Below, one piece after another: positions 35,556 to 47,224 of a stretch of 64,000 nucleotides of DNA. Each line of letters opens with the position of its first letter. Positions within the stretch are counted from its first letter, which is position 1. The notes beneath the pieces are model-generated. The model had not been told where the DNA came from, made no database searches, and saw only the letters and a program-made list of their open reading frames with translations. The position numbers were made by a program, and so were the translations under genes. The DNA is taken from the NCBI GenBank assembly GCA_032622095.1, contig CP136067.1:180392556-180456555 (forward strand), written 5' to 3'. The DNA comes from Siphonodentalium dalli. Lineage: Eukaryota; Mollusca; Scaphopoda; Gadilida; Siphonodentaliidae.

Positions 35556-37282
35556 AACACTGAATAAAATGGCAAACGTAAGACTACCAGACATAGGCTG
35601 AGAGGACTTCAACCCGCCAAACGTTTTGAAAACCAAAAGTCGGGCAAATTGAAGATATTTTCGGTCAAATTCGGGCAATTTTCGGGCAAATTGAATGGTA
35701 TTTCAGGGAGAAATTGTAGCAAATTACATGCATCACATTTCTGCCAGAATTATACATATTAAAGATTAATTTAAAAATATGTTGTTATATTTATGTGTAT
35801 ATACAAGGTATATTCTTAAAAACAATAAACTGTGTTACAACCATGAGTTTATCATGTAATAAAAATTCAGGCAAAAAGTCTCAGCCCCCCCCCCCTTAAA
35901 AATTCGGGTGCCCGTACGGCTATGCTATCAGGGACCTAAAAGCAAATTAGGAACAGCAGATTTTGCCAAAGGACTGCGCGTTATAATTTACCTTTATCCG
36001 CAAGATGAATGCCGTAATCCGTTCGCTGGAAGGAAATCCTATAAGTTCACATGAGTGTCCCCCGACAGAAATTTACACCCCGAGGCCTGTCTAAAAGTCT
36101 TGATTCTTTATAACTGAATAACGGCTTGCTTTGGACACGCGCGGTGCCGGAATCGACCAATCAGATTCATGCTATTGATCAGAACAGTTCTGCGAAATGA
36201 AACGTAGAATGACTCCACCAGAACCGTTTATTGCCTTGACTCCCACATCTCAACGATAATGGGTGTCATTCTCCTCAATAAGCGATACCCATACGCCACA
36301 ACAGAGTCGATTAGTGATGAGCGATAAACAGTGCAGGGCAACTTTCGTCAATTTTCATTGACATCGTCAGCGGCTATTGTTTCGAGCAAATATTTGAATG
36401 GTAATTCCAATTGATTGGCGTGGCAATATTAAACCTCTCCGCCGATGCTATTTCTCTTCTCAATTCACTATGTGCTGTTCGGATGTTGATATTGTTGTGC
36501 CACTATTTGTTTAGTCATTAGGGTGTTTTCCATCGGCAGCAAACACGACCTTCCTATGCAATGATGAAGCGACCGATTCCAGTAAAATATTACGTTCATA
36601 AAGTCAGCGTTGCGTTTCCGAGTTCATCCAATTGCACAACTAGGTTATATTATAGGATCATTACTATAGTATTGGCACATGTGTAACGTAGGAGCGACAG
36701 GAAGGCGGTCCATCTGGCAATGCCGCTCCCGTACAACATATAATAGTGCATAGTTTTGAATATTTGTTTATAAATATTGTACAGGCAAACAATCAAATCG
36801 TCAAATATCAAATGTAATAATACCGAGTACTATGATTGTAGAACAGTTCCGTGCTAACTCCAATACTGATTAATTAACCCACATATCCCAATCGACACTC
36901 CTGTACTCGCCAAAACTTAAATATGTGTAATTAATATATATTATATATAATAACTATAACTTTATTAATATTCTTGTATATATGTTTAATGAAATCATCA
37001 CCTGACTTCTCACAAATAATTATTATTTATCTGCACATGGAGGTGACATGAAGACGGTACTCGAGACTATGTCATCTCCATGCAATATATAATTATAAAC
37101 ATTGTATTGTACAAAATCTAAAATCATACCATCAAAACCCGGTTGCTCAGACTAGGCGCATCAAACCGTCGGACAAAATGACTGGTGTTACAACATGGAC
37201 ATATGTCTTTAATATGCTCATAAGTTTATTGTTAACCTCCTCAATTTAGGAGAGCATATCTATAAATGACAAGTATATACAT
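35556..37282. other. No gene; scattered weak repeats
   Basis: Includes a C-run at about 35886 and a segment near 36515-36620 (CCAGTAAAATATTACG, GCGTTTCCGAGTTCAT) that recurs at 40555-40610. The broadly similar stretches 36690-36790 and 37030-37110 each have a GC-richer core followed by ATATAAT and TTGTA. Confidence 0.4.
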
Positions 37283-38584
37283 GTTATGTAAGTATGCATG
37301 CAAATGATCACAATATTATTTTACAGTGTTTACGCCATGTCACACGCATGCGATCGGGTTCTGACATTTTCAAATTTCAAGTGTTAGTGAGGTCAGTGAT
37401 AATCTAATATAGAATTTAGGAATGGGAAGGCATGCATAGAAGTGCCTGAATACCAGTTGCCCTTTTAAAAACCTGAATAGCAATATCACATGCGTGTGAC
37501 CGAGCGAAATAAAACTTCCAAATAAAATATTCACTGGACATCAACGTGGAATATTGGAACACGAGAATGTTTGTCGTCATATTACCTTATTCAGTGAAAT
37601 TAGACAAAGGTTTCAGTCATCGAAGTTAGAAAATAGCATATATCACATGGAAATGGCCTATTTAAGAACTAAACATAAAGAGTAAAGAGTTATTTCCTAG
37701 GTCTACTGAACAAGTTCGTAAATTGATTACTGCAATTTCATTTGTTTATAAGTAAGTAGTTTTGCGTTCCTCTCAATGAGTCGCTTGCACGTAGGATAAA
37801 TGTAGCTGTGGAGTAAATTATTTTGTCAAGCTGGAGCGTATTTAAGTCTAGTGTCTCGTGCTGGCGAGTAGAACCGAAAAACAGAGCGAATAAATTGTCC
37901 GAAGATAGGCGAGACATGAGTAGGTTATATAAGTATGCATGCAAATGATATACTAATCACAATCTTAATCACAATATTATTTTACAGTGTTTACGCCGTA
38001 TCACACGCATGCGATCGGGTTCTGACATTTTCAAGTTTCAAGTGTTAGTGAGGTCAGTGATAATCTAATATAGAATTATTTAGAAATTGGAAGGCATACA
38101 TAGAAGTCCCTGAATACCAGTTGCCCTTTTTAAAACGTGAATAGCAATATCACATGCGTGTGGCCGAGCGAAATAAAACTTCCAAATAAAATATTCACTG
38201 GACATCAACGTTGAATATTGGAACATGAGAATGTTTGTCGTCATATTACCTTATTCAGTGAAATTAGACAAAGGTTTCAGTCATCGAATTTAGAAAGTAG
38301 CATGTATCACATGGGAATGGCCTATTTAAGAACTGGAAATAAAGAATAAAGAGTTATTTCCCAGGTCTACTGAACAAGTTCGTAATGTGGTTACTGAAAT
38401 TTCATTGGTTTATAAGTAAGTAGTTTTTGCGTTCCTCTCAATGAGTCGCTTGCAAACAGGAGAAATGTAGCTGTGGAGTAAATTATTTTGTCTAGCTGGA
38501 GCGTAGGTAAGTCTAGTGTCACGTGCTGGAGAGTAGAACCGAAAAACAGAGCGAATAAATTGTCCGAAGATAGGCGAGACATTC
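37283..38584 (-). repeat. Tandem duplication of a LINE 3' end
   Basis: 37283-37919 and 37924-38584 are two direct copies of about 640-660 bp. Both contain the 3' UTR (CGATCGGGTTCTGACATTTT, ATAAAACTTCCAAATAAAAT) and the last 50 or so codons of ORF2. The copies diverge by small indels and substitutions, so this is not recent. Confidence 0.85.
37738..37944 (-). pseudogene. Duplicated C-terminal piece of LINE ORF2
   Basis: In the minus frame, MSRLSSDNLFALFFGSTRQH to the stop repeats the end of the ORF2 remnant at 38391-38834 with about 85 percent identity. The upstream part is replaced by sequence from the duplication junction at about 37919. It cannot encode an active protein. Confidence 0.8.
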
Positions 38585-39740
38585 CACAGTGGTTGATAAT
38601 GTACTCCCAGTATTGATTCCGTGCAGATATTAACAGATGAGACTGGCAGGAGAACATTATGTGCATCAGTTCATTTTCGTACACCATGGAACACAACACA
38701 CATACAGAATTGTTGACGAATGTAGTTCGGTTTAGTAGTCGTATCATATTCGTGTACTTTGCGGAGTGTTGTGCGCCTATGAACTGCAGTCTGTCCCATA
38801 GCTGCCACTGGTTAAGCGGATTGCGATGGGTCAAGGACAGTACTTTTAGTCTTGGATCAGAAACGACCGCTGAAAGCCAAGAGTTGGAATATGAACCATA
38901 ACGGAGTCCCTTCGTCCATAAAGTTGAAAAGATTGTCGATTAGGTCGTACTTGGTAAGGAGCTGGAATATTTCTTGAGTGAAGCCTGACGTAGATCTATT
39001 GAAGAGACTTTGTTGGTGAGCCCTAAGAAGAAACAACCTAAGTGGAGTTTGGTGATGCATGGGCAGGTGGATGAGGTTGCCAAGGAAGCAGAGTTTTCTT
39101 ATGTGTATTTGCTGTTCTATTGGCCCTAGCAATCCAAGCGATAATCTTGTGCTAGCTCTCTTCGGGAGTGTTTGTATACTTTTTGCACATGTCCGAAGTG
39201 ACCTCTCCATGATGGGGAGACTCGACGAGTATTCCAGCGGGAACAACTCACACCCATACAGAGCCTTCGGCAACACTACACATTTAAGAATTTCTCGCAG
39301 GGATGCCGGTGTCAGAGAAGAAGTGTTTGCTTTCCGTGCAATAGAGAAAAATGTTTTCCGTAGTTTTGAAGATACAATGTGCCCTTGTGTTCGTCCGTTT
39401 GCGAATTTATTCTGAACTATGCCAAGATGAATACTTTCTCTATGCTCTGGTATATTGTTTGGCCCTAAACACCAAGATCTACTGGATTTAGAATAGATGG
39501 ACTTGGATTCATTAAACACAACTATGTTGCTTTTAGTATAAGAAAAAGAAAAACGCCACTTGATGCTATATTTGTAACATATGTCCAGAAGGCTATCTAG
39601 ACCGGATTTAGAAAGAGATATTAAGCTGATATCGTCTGCCGTTGTTGGTGCGACACAAGAGACGCCGTTTATGGATAGTCCCATCCGAGTGGTCGTTAGC
39701 GATTTTAGAAGCTCGTCGATATACACGAGGTACATGTAGC
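38391..39740 (-). pseudogene. LINE ORF2, C-terminal part of reverse transcriptase
   Basis: The minus strand reads VYIDELLKSL, then the RT motif C region PTTADDISLIS (ADD being the catalytic pair of the palm), a KSNIVVF motif, then the long thumb and C-terminal region with ASTRLSLGLLGPIEQQ. A one-base frameshift near 38860 moves into the second frame (38834-38391), which holds a zinc-binding-like CVLCSMVYENELMHIMFSC. The endonuclease and fingers are absent: similarity starts abruptly near 39740, as expected for 5'-truncated target-primed insertion. The apparent initiator at 39735 is therefore not a real start. The gene type is CR1/L2/jockey-like; the exact clade is not resolved by eye. Confidence 0.85.
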
Positions 39741-41043
39741 AGTTGAACTATCTTTCAGAATACAGAATATTGTTTACTTGAGGTGTTTTATGAGACTACA
39801 ATTTGAAATATCAACATATATAGCCCGTCTGTGATGTTACACTAAATCCTGTTCCGTGATTGGTCAACTGCCAGTTGGGCCACCCGTTCATACCCCAATA
39901 ACACAGACCGTAAAACAAACACGACCTCACAAATTGTTGACATAATCACTAAAAGCCGTCAGCAGAATAATTGTTGGTGATTTTCAAAGTTCAGCCGCAT
40001 TGCTTCTGCAGCCAGTTATTTATCGATCTCGTCATCGTTGGCTAAGTACTTGAAAATCTTATATTTGACTGACTTAACGTGCTACATTGGCTAATCCCAA
40101 GTATCGGCAGATTTTGTGAAAATAAACAATAATACACTCAGCGTTTTTATGGGAATAAATAATCAAAATGCTATATAAATATGAGAAATGAATGTAATGG
40201 TGAGTGACTGTGTGTGCTATTGAGGGATACGACCCTGTAGTCGTTAGGGGTACATTTAGTGAGAATCGCTTTGCGGTTTACACAATGTGCCCCAACAACC
40301 ACAGCGCAGTATTGCACAATAACACAACCACTACATTAATTTCTTAAATATAATCGTGTTATAAGATCTAAGAAAGTCCTTGCCTCAATTAAGTCGGGAG
40401 ACTGACTAACGTTACACGGAATTGACAATAACTATCTTACATTTTACATCTAAATCATCATCAACATCTACACGTATATCAATGTAGTTATTAATGTATT
40501 CCCGTAGTACGTATTTGTAGGATAATGGGTGTCCCCAATGATGATGGGACCGGTTCCAGTAAAATATTACGCTGATGAAGTGGGTGTTGCATTTCCGAGT
40601 TCATTCGGTTATTTCTTTCGCCCCTGGAAGATCAAATGATATCCAGAAACAGTGGTAAACAGTATACAGTGTTTCATCACCGTCTAATTTTAAGCTGGTT
40701 CGAATCCAAATAAATTTGGATTGATGTTCCGCGAAGGCTGTCTTGGTTGCATATTGTTAAGTTTGTCGGCGGTACCACACATAAAGTCGTTATAAATGGC
40801 TGAATATTGACGAACCTGGTTCGAATCAAAATCAGTCTGGATTGATGTTCTGCGCAAGGGTTATCTGGGTTGGCGTATTGTTAGTTTGTCGGTGGTATGT
40901 GGTTTCTGCGCGTACAGTGATGTGATCCACAAGTGAAATTAACAATTGGGCGTCCATTCATTCACCACAAACACTGACAGCGATGGTCATAGGTGCGAAC
41001 AGCAATGTAAAACCCAAATAAATAAAGTAATCAAGCATGTGTA
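39741..41043. other. No gene; a 150-bp tandem pair
   Basis: 40690-40780 and 40835-40915 share CTGGTTCGAATC, TGGATTGATGTTC, GCGAAGG/GCGCAAGG and TGTTAGTTTGTCGG, an imperfect tandem pair. Segment 40555-40610 matches one near 36580. The rest is unassigned. Confidence 0.5.
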
Positions 41044-41435
41044 TTAAACGGACATGGCTCATTCGAATCTCCAATATTTTTCTACGTAATTTTGAGCGAC
41101 GGATAAGGTAGGTCGATAAATAAACGAACTATTTATAAACCGGCTTCTGAAAAACACTTGCCAAAGACACGGCCATTTTTCAGCTGTTTTCAACTTTTCG
41201 CCAGAAGTCAGACAAACGGTCGTTATTGCTACCATATCAGGAATAGACTACCACGGAACGCTCTTTTCTATTCCATATAGTGCAAATGGCTGCTTTGTGT
41301 TTTGGACACAATCACCGTATTCACATTTGTATTTGTCATTACCTCAATGCCTATTTTTGGGTTACATAATGCTCGCAGAAAGATAGTTCAGATATTTATC
41401 GACCTATTTCGATACTGAGACAAATTCAAAAGCGA
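41044..41435 (+). repeat. Dispersed repeat family S, copy 1
   Basis: About 390 bp colinear with 45926-46310 on the same strand: TAAACGGACATGGCTCATTC, CAACTTTTCGCCAGAAGTCA, TATTGCTACCATATCAGGAA and TGGGTTACATA. The second copy lies between gag and RT remnants of the DIRS/Ngaro-like element. Not recognised as coding. Confidence 0.75.
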
Positions 41436-41673
41436 ATAATATTACGTGTATTTTAAAGAAAACCTCAGTTATTATGGACGCCAACAATTAAAATTGCAAC
41501 ACATATGCTTTCATGTTATCTGTTAGGCAAATTGTCCCTAAATGACGAAGAATCACCCGCCTTGGCAACTTATGTTGAATTGGTCAAGTTGGAATTTAAC
41601 CGTAACCTTTTCATGACGGGATATGCGCTTGTGCAGTATTAAAGATCCTGTGCCAGTGCATTATCTTATATAA

Positions 41674-43887
41674 CTTTGTTTGGTTAGGATTTTACGTCGT
41701 TTTAGCCGTTAGGCCACATCACGACTGAGAAAACTGAATCAGAATTAAGCGAAGCAACTGTGTATAGGCGTAACCGTTAATTGGACTAAAATTAAACTAA
41801 ATATATACAAATAAAAACACCCAAAATCAGAGCGAGAGTGCTCAATTCGGGTCAGAACCATAAAGAAACTGACCACTGGGCAAACACATATAAAACACAA
41901 TATAAAAAAGGCAGCAATACTGCTTTGGGAACAGCCGAGTTATAAAACCTGCATAACATTAATAAGCAAGAATAAATAATTTAATTTAACAAGACTGTGA
42001 CAGACCATAATATGTTAAGTAGCTGTCAAATAAGCATCCTGAATGATTGATAAGATATTTATCATACCTGTTGAATCTGGCGTGAATCTTAATCAATTCA
42101 TCAAGTTGACAATCGAGTGCTACACTAGTCAGGCGAGCCTTCGCCCACTCGCCAGCCGCTATCCACTCACGACGAAAGGCGTCCCCCACCTCCCAAGTGG
42201 ACAGTGTATCGTTAAACATCGTAGTGAACTTTGAATACTCAAAGTTCAACCTGCTGCTCTGAAAGTCAAAACTTTTGACGGATTTTGGAGATTTATGTTT
42301 TGGAACAATGCAATCATCTGTCTTAGTTGGTTTTGTAGCAAATGGTAAAACTGCAGGAGCTGTATCCATTGCCTGCGAGACAGGTTCAGGAACAGGAGTA
42401 ATATCATTCTCTTGCAGTGTTGCTATCGATATATTGACGAGGTTTGTTTGACTCTCTGTCTGAGTGCAGGCATCAACAGACTTTGTCTTAGAAACGGCAG
42501 CCGAGTATATGACTTGAGAAATTTATGGTCTGGTGCCAACTAATTTCTTCGCATCCATATATGATAAATGTTTCTCAGCCTTACATCTTTGTATCTTAAA
42601 TTTATAGTCCCATATGGGACATGAACGATACATTGCAGAATGTGAACCTTGATAACTCGATTTTTTTTTAGGATTTGTACAATCCTTATGATCATGACCA
42701 GAAACAGAACATCGTGCAAAAATGGTTTCTTTACTTTTACAATGTTCCTGGTCATGGTCATAGCCCTGGCATTTAAAACATCGTAATCGATTTGGAACAT
42801 ATGTACGTATATCTATCTTCGTGTACCCAACCTTCAATGTCGGTGGATGTTCACACCGATTGAAGGTCAGAAGATAACTATTCAGTGGAACTCCAATACC
42901 ATCAACATTTTTGTAAATCGACGGACTTCTGTAACTCCCTGTGGTGCCAACTCCGCCAATATCTCTGATTCAGAAGAATCAGCGATATCGCGGGTCCGCA
43001 ACACAGCGCTGCTCCTATTTAATGTCTTGTGGGGAGTAGCCAATACTGGTGTTTGTGCAATAGTTGTTAACTCTAGCAGAGCATCAGATTGAACTTTCTT
43101 TGAGCATTCAATCACTAGATAGCCACATATTGGCCCAGTCCTGATTGGTTCAACAGATTTCAATTGCCCAGCAATGCTTTGTAGTGTTTTATCAATGACA
43201 ACGATAGAAGGTCGTTTCACATTTGGGTCAAAACCAAGAACAAAGTACTGAGGGAATACCACAGCATCATTGGAACTTGGCAAGTCATCAATCTTAAGAG
43301 CAAGACGTTGTTTTTTTGGAGTTGCCATACGAAAAGCAAAAATTCGACAACTAGCCCAGCAGCCGCCTTTGAATACCCTTCAAATTCTGATGGGGCCAAA
43401 GACTGGTACATAGCTAAAGCGGTGACTCGTTTAGCCACTGCATATAGCAGCATCCCGGTACCTCTCCACAATGAGACAGGCGTGAAGAATACAAGATTCA
43501 ACACTCAACAATCATCAGGACGAACACATCAGAGACAAGAGAGAACAGAAACATACATGAAAAAACCGAAAACAATACTTCAAACATCTGACGAGCAATG
43601 CAACATATAAACAACATTTAATCTGAAACACTGTGGAGAGGCGTGACCAGCCAATTGAGTCGGGTCAACTCAACCACCCGTTTGAAGAGACGTAGGACCA
43701 AAGAGGACCAAGAGCTAAGTTGTATCCACAGGTCGATGCCTCGTGTGACACAAACGCCCTAGTACCAACAGGACTCCAACACCACACCTCACGGGATGCA
43801 CCCCACGGCAAACAGGGTGCCACATTAGAGGATTTTACCCATCGCAGTGGGGCGGTAGGCCTATTCTACCCCGGGCCCACACGGGGT
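41674..43887 (-). mobile_element. ORF1-only LINE with intact ends
   Basis: CTTATATAA flanks the element at 41665-41673 and 43888-43896 (9-bp target duplication). On the minus strand it begins ACCCCGTGTGGGCCCGGGGT, runs through a 560-bp 5' UTR, a broken ORF1 (43328-41986), a 310-bp 3' UTR with TAAAACGACGTAAAATCC, and ends AACCAAACAAAG. No endonuclease or reverse transcriptase lies between ORF1 and the 3' end. Because both ends and the target duplication are present, the 2,214-bp unit looks like a mobilised nonautonomous derivative (compare mammalian HAL1), though a later internal deletion of ORF2 cannot be excluded. Confidence 0.85.
41986..43328 (-). pseudogene. LINE ORF1, gag-like RNA-binding protein, two lesions
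   Basis: About 447 codons from ATG at 43328. The N-terminal part (148 codons) is polar and includes RSSAVLRTRDIADSSES and ILAELAPQGVTEVRRFTK. The middle reads VPLNSYLLTFNRCEHPPTL, then GYTKIDIRTYVPNRLRC. A CCHC zinc knuckle follows, CFKCQGYDHDQEHC, and a second one in which the first Cys is Phe (FARCSVSGHDHKDC). A one-base frameshift lies near 42895 and one in-frame TAA near 42523. Beyond the TAA the frame continues through VDACTQTESQ to the stop at 41986. The plus-strand copy at 11101 confirms which frame is ancestral. The order 'GYxxIxxRxYVPNxLRCFKC' is typical of jockey-type LINE ORF1. Confidence 0.9.
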
Positions 43888-44039
43888 CTTATATAAGTGA
43901 GTCTCCCATAGATGGCCTCGATTATACCAGAAAATACACTGGCTTACAAGGTCAAAGTAAATATTGTTAGGCCAATGTATTTTCTTATGCTCTATAAGAG
44001 AATGCATTGGCACAGTTTTCGCAAAATTTCGGAAACCTT

Positions 44040-44840
44040 CAATCGTGGAAGGGTTAACATTTAAATTCATTTGCAAATCACTTGAAAAGGCATTTTATTT
44101 GCTGGACAAATACTATCCCATATCAAGCCTAAAGATTAACTGCAATCAAACTCGCGCAGTGTGGATTGGGAGTAAAAAATACTGCACTGGGGTACTATGT
44201 GATAGATGTAACATAAACTGGAACCCACCATCATTTCGGTTAGTAGGAATTAATTTTGATTTTAAAAACAAATTTATGTTCACGAAGAACTACACCAATG
44301 CAATCAATAAAATTGACCAAATTGGACTCACGTGGTCCAAATGAAATCTGATTGTTCTCGAGTAAAATTGCTTATAATTAGTGATATCAAAACGGACTTT
44401 CCTGTTCCAATCGATATCGAATCAATCACGTGATATTCTTAAAGATATAACCACCAAAATACACAAGTCTATTTGGAAAATAAATCAGATCGAATATTTC
44501 GAAATCAATTAAAACAATCATACTCCACAGTCATTGCGAAATGGTTTATATATCTTCATTCGCGATAACAATGAAAATAGCTTGAATGATGAAATATATT
44601 TTTCACTCCGATATACGGCATATTATACTAAATTTATAAAATAAATTAGTACCAAATAAATGGTACTTAAACTGTCCTTCCACTTTACGAAAATATGGAA
44701 AGAATACTAAAAATAGACTTTGGTCAGATTTTATCGAATCATGGGCGGACTATATTGTGATTAACTCGTTCCACAAACTGTAGAAGATGCCTATATCAAC
44801 GTTATTTGAAACAACACCTATCACAAATCAAAGAGACTAC
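44040..44840 (+). pseudogene. Tx1/L1-type LINE ORF2 fragment
   Basis: The first part is open: LEKAFYLLDKYYPISSLKIN, then NQTRAVWIGSKKYC, NINWNPPSFRLVGINFDF and NKIDQIGLTWSK. This matches the region after the RT palm in Tx1/L1-clade ORF2, where K.N..KT.A.WIGS and GI.F are conserved. Farther on, after many stops, LWSDFIESWADY (about 44730) matches the downstream conserved F...W.D. region. The first 25 codons of the longest open frame come from the adjacent palindrome and are not part of the protein. Truncated at both ends and dead. Confidence 0.75.
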
Positions 44841-44924
44841 AATGCTAAGGTTATGCTCGAAAATGTGTGTGCTAAGTGAATGATCTCATCACACAAAATG
44901 GACATATATTTTCCGACTTTTGAA

Positions 44925-45110
44925 GGAACTGACTTTGGCGCAAAATGATTTATCGATGGTATGGCATGTGAGCATATCAAGGATGGTAACAGCAAAGTGC
45001 GTAGTAAGAGAATGGAAAGTGCCAAAGTTTCGGGTATAAATAGGAAATTTGATTAGTCATTCGGTCTCTTTGACCAGATCGGCCACGGTGTTATGACGCC
45101 ATATTTATTA
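44925..45110 (+). repeat. Direct repeat A1 of the DIRS/Ngaro-like element
   Basis: Shares with 50560-50735: GGTATGG.ATATGAGCATAT, CAAGG.TGGTAAC, GATT.AGTC.TTCGGTCT, CAGATCGG.CACG.TGTT and CATATTTATT, in the same order and orientation with about 75 percent identity by eye. It has a 20-bp stretch absent from A2. Confidence 0.7.
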
Positions 45111-45213
45111 TTCCGGCGTGGAAACACATTTGAAGCCAGGCGATCACCGTGTAGCTCATGTCAGAAGGTGACCTTGGTAAAACAGTAAATAAAAATAAAA
45201 ATTACTTGCAAGA

Positions 45214-45860
45214 ATGTTTGGACAATGTGTTTCTAATTTGAGAGTGGAATTTCTGGCCACCAATGATCAAGTGATGCGTTTAAAATCAGAGGCTGAATAT
45301 ATCTGGAAAAGAGAAGGCAACAAGGTTCAATTTAATTATAACATTGATTCTGCTCAACAACTTTTGAGGGGCCAGAAAACAGAAAATACGACTACACATC
45401 AGATTTGCCCAACACTCTCATTGATTCACTCAACAAAAGAAATGAACTGATCAAACTGGCAGATTCATCCGAGTATGGTTGAGAAACTGTCAAGTATAGT
45501 ATGTTGGAAACACTGTCGCTAGTTATTCTGGTGACCAAAAAGAAAATCGCTCGTGCATCAAAGGCAGCTGCTCAAACCTCAGAATAAAGCTAACCGCAGA
45601 AAAGTATCACCGAGTGCCACGCATTACTGTGTATGATAATCATATAGAGTGTGCTTTGTTCTAGATCTACTTCGACTCCTGTACCATTTTTTAACGGTTC
45701 TGGTGGAGAATTTCAGTGCAAGTACACCGAACCAGGCTGCTTCATATGTGGGAGTTATTCACACTGGGGCAGATTGTGCCCTTTTCACAAGCAGCTGTTT
45801 GCCGGAGGAATCGCTGAATCAAGCAGGAACTTAAGGGTCGGCTGTGTTAAAAGTTAAGCA
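45214..45860 (+). pseudogene. gag-like ORF of the DIRS/Ngaro-like element
   Basis: The N-terminal frame (45214-45450) reads KREGNKVQFNYNID, a motif typical of the gag-like ORF of these elements. In a second frame LIKLADSSEYG is followed by TGA where Trp is expected, then ETVKY. A third open segment (45651-45857) carries a CCHC zinc knuckle, CFICGSYSHWGRLC, expected to bind element RNA. At least two frameshifts and one stop separate the pieces. The family assignment comes from motif order; I know this gag type from cnidarian and molluscan repeat proteins. Confidence 0.75.
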
Positions 45861-45925
45861 TGATAGCACCGAAAGTGAACTGAAAAATGTCTATACCACT
45901 GATTATATGAATAATAAAATATTGG

Positions 45926-46310
45926 TTAAACGGACATGGCTCATTCGAACCTCCAATTTTTTTATCTACGTAATTTGGAGCGACGATACGATAAGTCGAT
46001 AAATAAACGAACTATTGATATACGGGCTCCATGTGCTCTGCAAAAAACTTGCCAAAGTCACAGCCATTTTTCAACTTTTCGCCAGAAGTCAGCCAAATGC
46101 TCTTTATTGCTACCATATCAGGAATAGACTACCACAGAACGCTCTTTTCTGTTCCATGTCGTGCAAATGGCTGTTTTGTGTTTGGGACCCAAACATCGTA
46201 TTCACAGTTGTATTTATCATTACTTCACTGCGTCTTTTTGGGTTACATAGAAAGGTAGTTCAGATATATATCGGCCTATTTCGATACTGAGAAAAATTCA
46301 AAAGCGCAAA
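45926..46310 (+). repeat. Dispersed repeat family S, copy 2
   Basis: Colinear with 41044-41435. It sits between the gag and RT remnants; because the other copy stands alone with no gag or RT around it, it is more likely an insertion than part of the element. Confidence 0.7.
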
Positions 46311-46321
46311 CCGCCATGTGG

Positions 46322-46465
46322 CTTTTAAGATCGTTTACGAGATCGCTATTCTCTTGGGAAAAGTACACTGGTGCTTCATATTTCATGCTAAATGTTATTT
46401 GCAATGGTTATCGTGTCCCATTTGTTGACATTCCACCGCGGATGATTCATTCTAATAAACGCTGC
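46322..46465 (+). pseudogene. N-terminal piece of DIRS/Ngaro-like reverse transcriptase
   Basis: One frame reads SWEKYTGASYFMLNVICNGY, then RVPFVDIPPRMIHSNKRC. The pattern W....AS..VL..I..GY.IPF...PP....NN..S is the start of the RT domain in DIRS-type elements. It stops near 46465. The palm motifs with the catalytic Asp pair are missing; about 150 bp of unrelated sequence precede the RNase H piece. Confidence 0.7.
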
Positions 46466-47224
46466 GACTAAAATCGTAAGTGGGGGAAATCGCAGGTGGA
46501 GAAAAGTGGCTTGTCAGCAGACGCTACTGTGCTGCGATGTCTGCAGCTGCGATTTTGTCCACGTGATCGATCACACAATAGCATGTAAATTGTGAGACCA
46601 GTGCGACCATGGTCACGTGACAGCTACGATCGTGCGTTTCCATATCGATACAAATGACATGATTCTCTCTGTATCGGATAGAAAAGTGGAAAAAACTGAT
46701 TCGCAGTATTCGGGGTGTTTTAGATTTTCGATCTGCTTTAGACAGATTATTGCGACGAAATTAGTGTTTGGTCCAATATCGTTACTGATGACAATTGTTT
46801 TAAGTATTGTTATTTCGAAGGTCGATAATTTTGACGCATGTGTATGGCTATCAGGACAATGTATTGTCAAATTGTTATTCTGGATGCAAGACATTGAGAA
46901 CATAAAATCGAAAAAATGGGTTGTTTATAAGTCTGTTTTTACTAATGCAAGTGGAATCGGTTATGGTGGTTATTGTGATCAAGAGCGAGGGTCTGATGTG
47001 AATGGTGTTTGGAACGACGACGAGCAAGGTCAATGCTCGATTTGGTGAGAAAGTAATGATCTGAAAATAGTGTTGCAGAGATAATCGAATATACATGATA
47101 CGCAGTGACACGGTGTTCAGATAGTCAAAGTGGTGTCGCAGTTCTCCAAAACTGGAACATGAAAATTGATCAGCAAACATTGGCTGTTGCCATTCACCAG
47201 TTATGTTGGATTAATAACATTCCA

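Larger units (their letters stand above)
41647..44014. mobile_element. Palindrome cassette copy F, split by a LINE
   Basis: CTGTGCCAGTGCATTATCTT at 41649 is the left arm of a palindrome whose other side (GTGAGTCTCCCATAGATGGC and ACACTGGC) resumes at 43897. The second, shortened palindrome is at 43972-44010 and ends GCATTGGCACAG. The LINE at 41674-43887 sits inside the first palindrome. Confidence 0.8.

Noticed and set aside
39735-39735. Real initiator for the RT frame on the minus strand
   Set aside because: The RT homology begins abruptly in the palm, so the Met is internal to a truncated ORF2.
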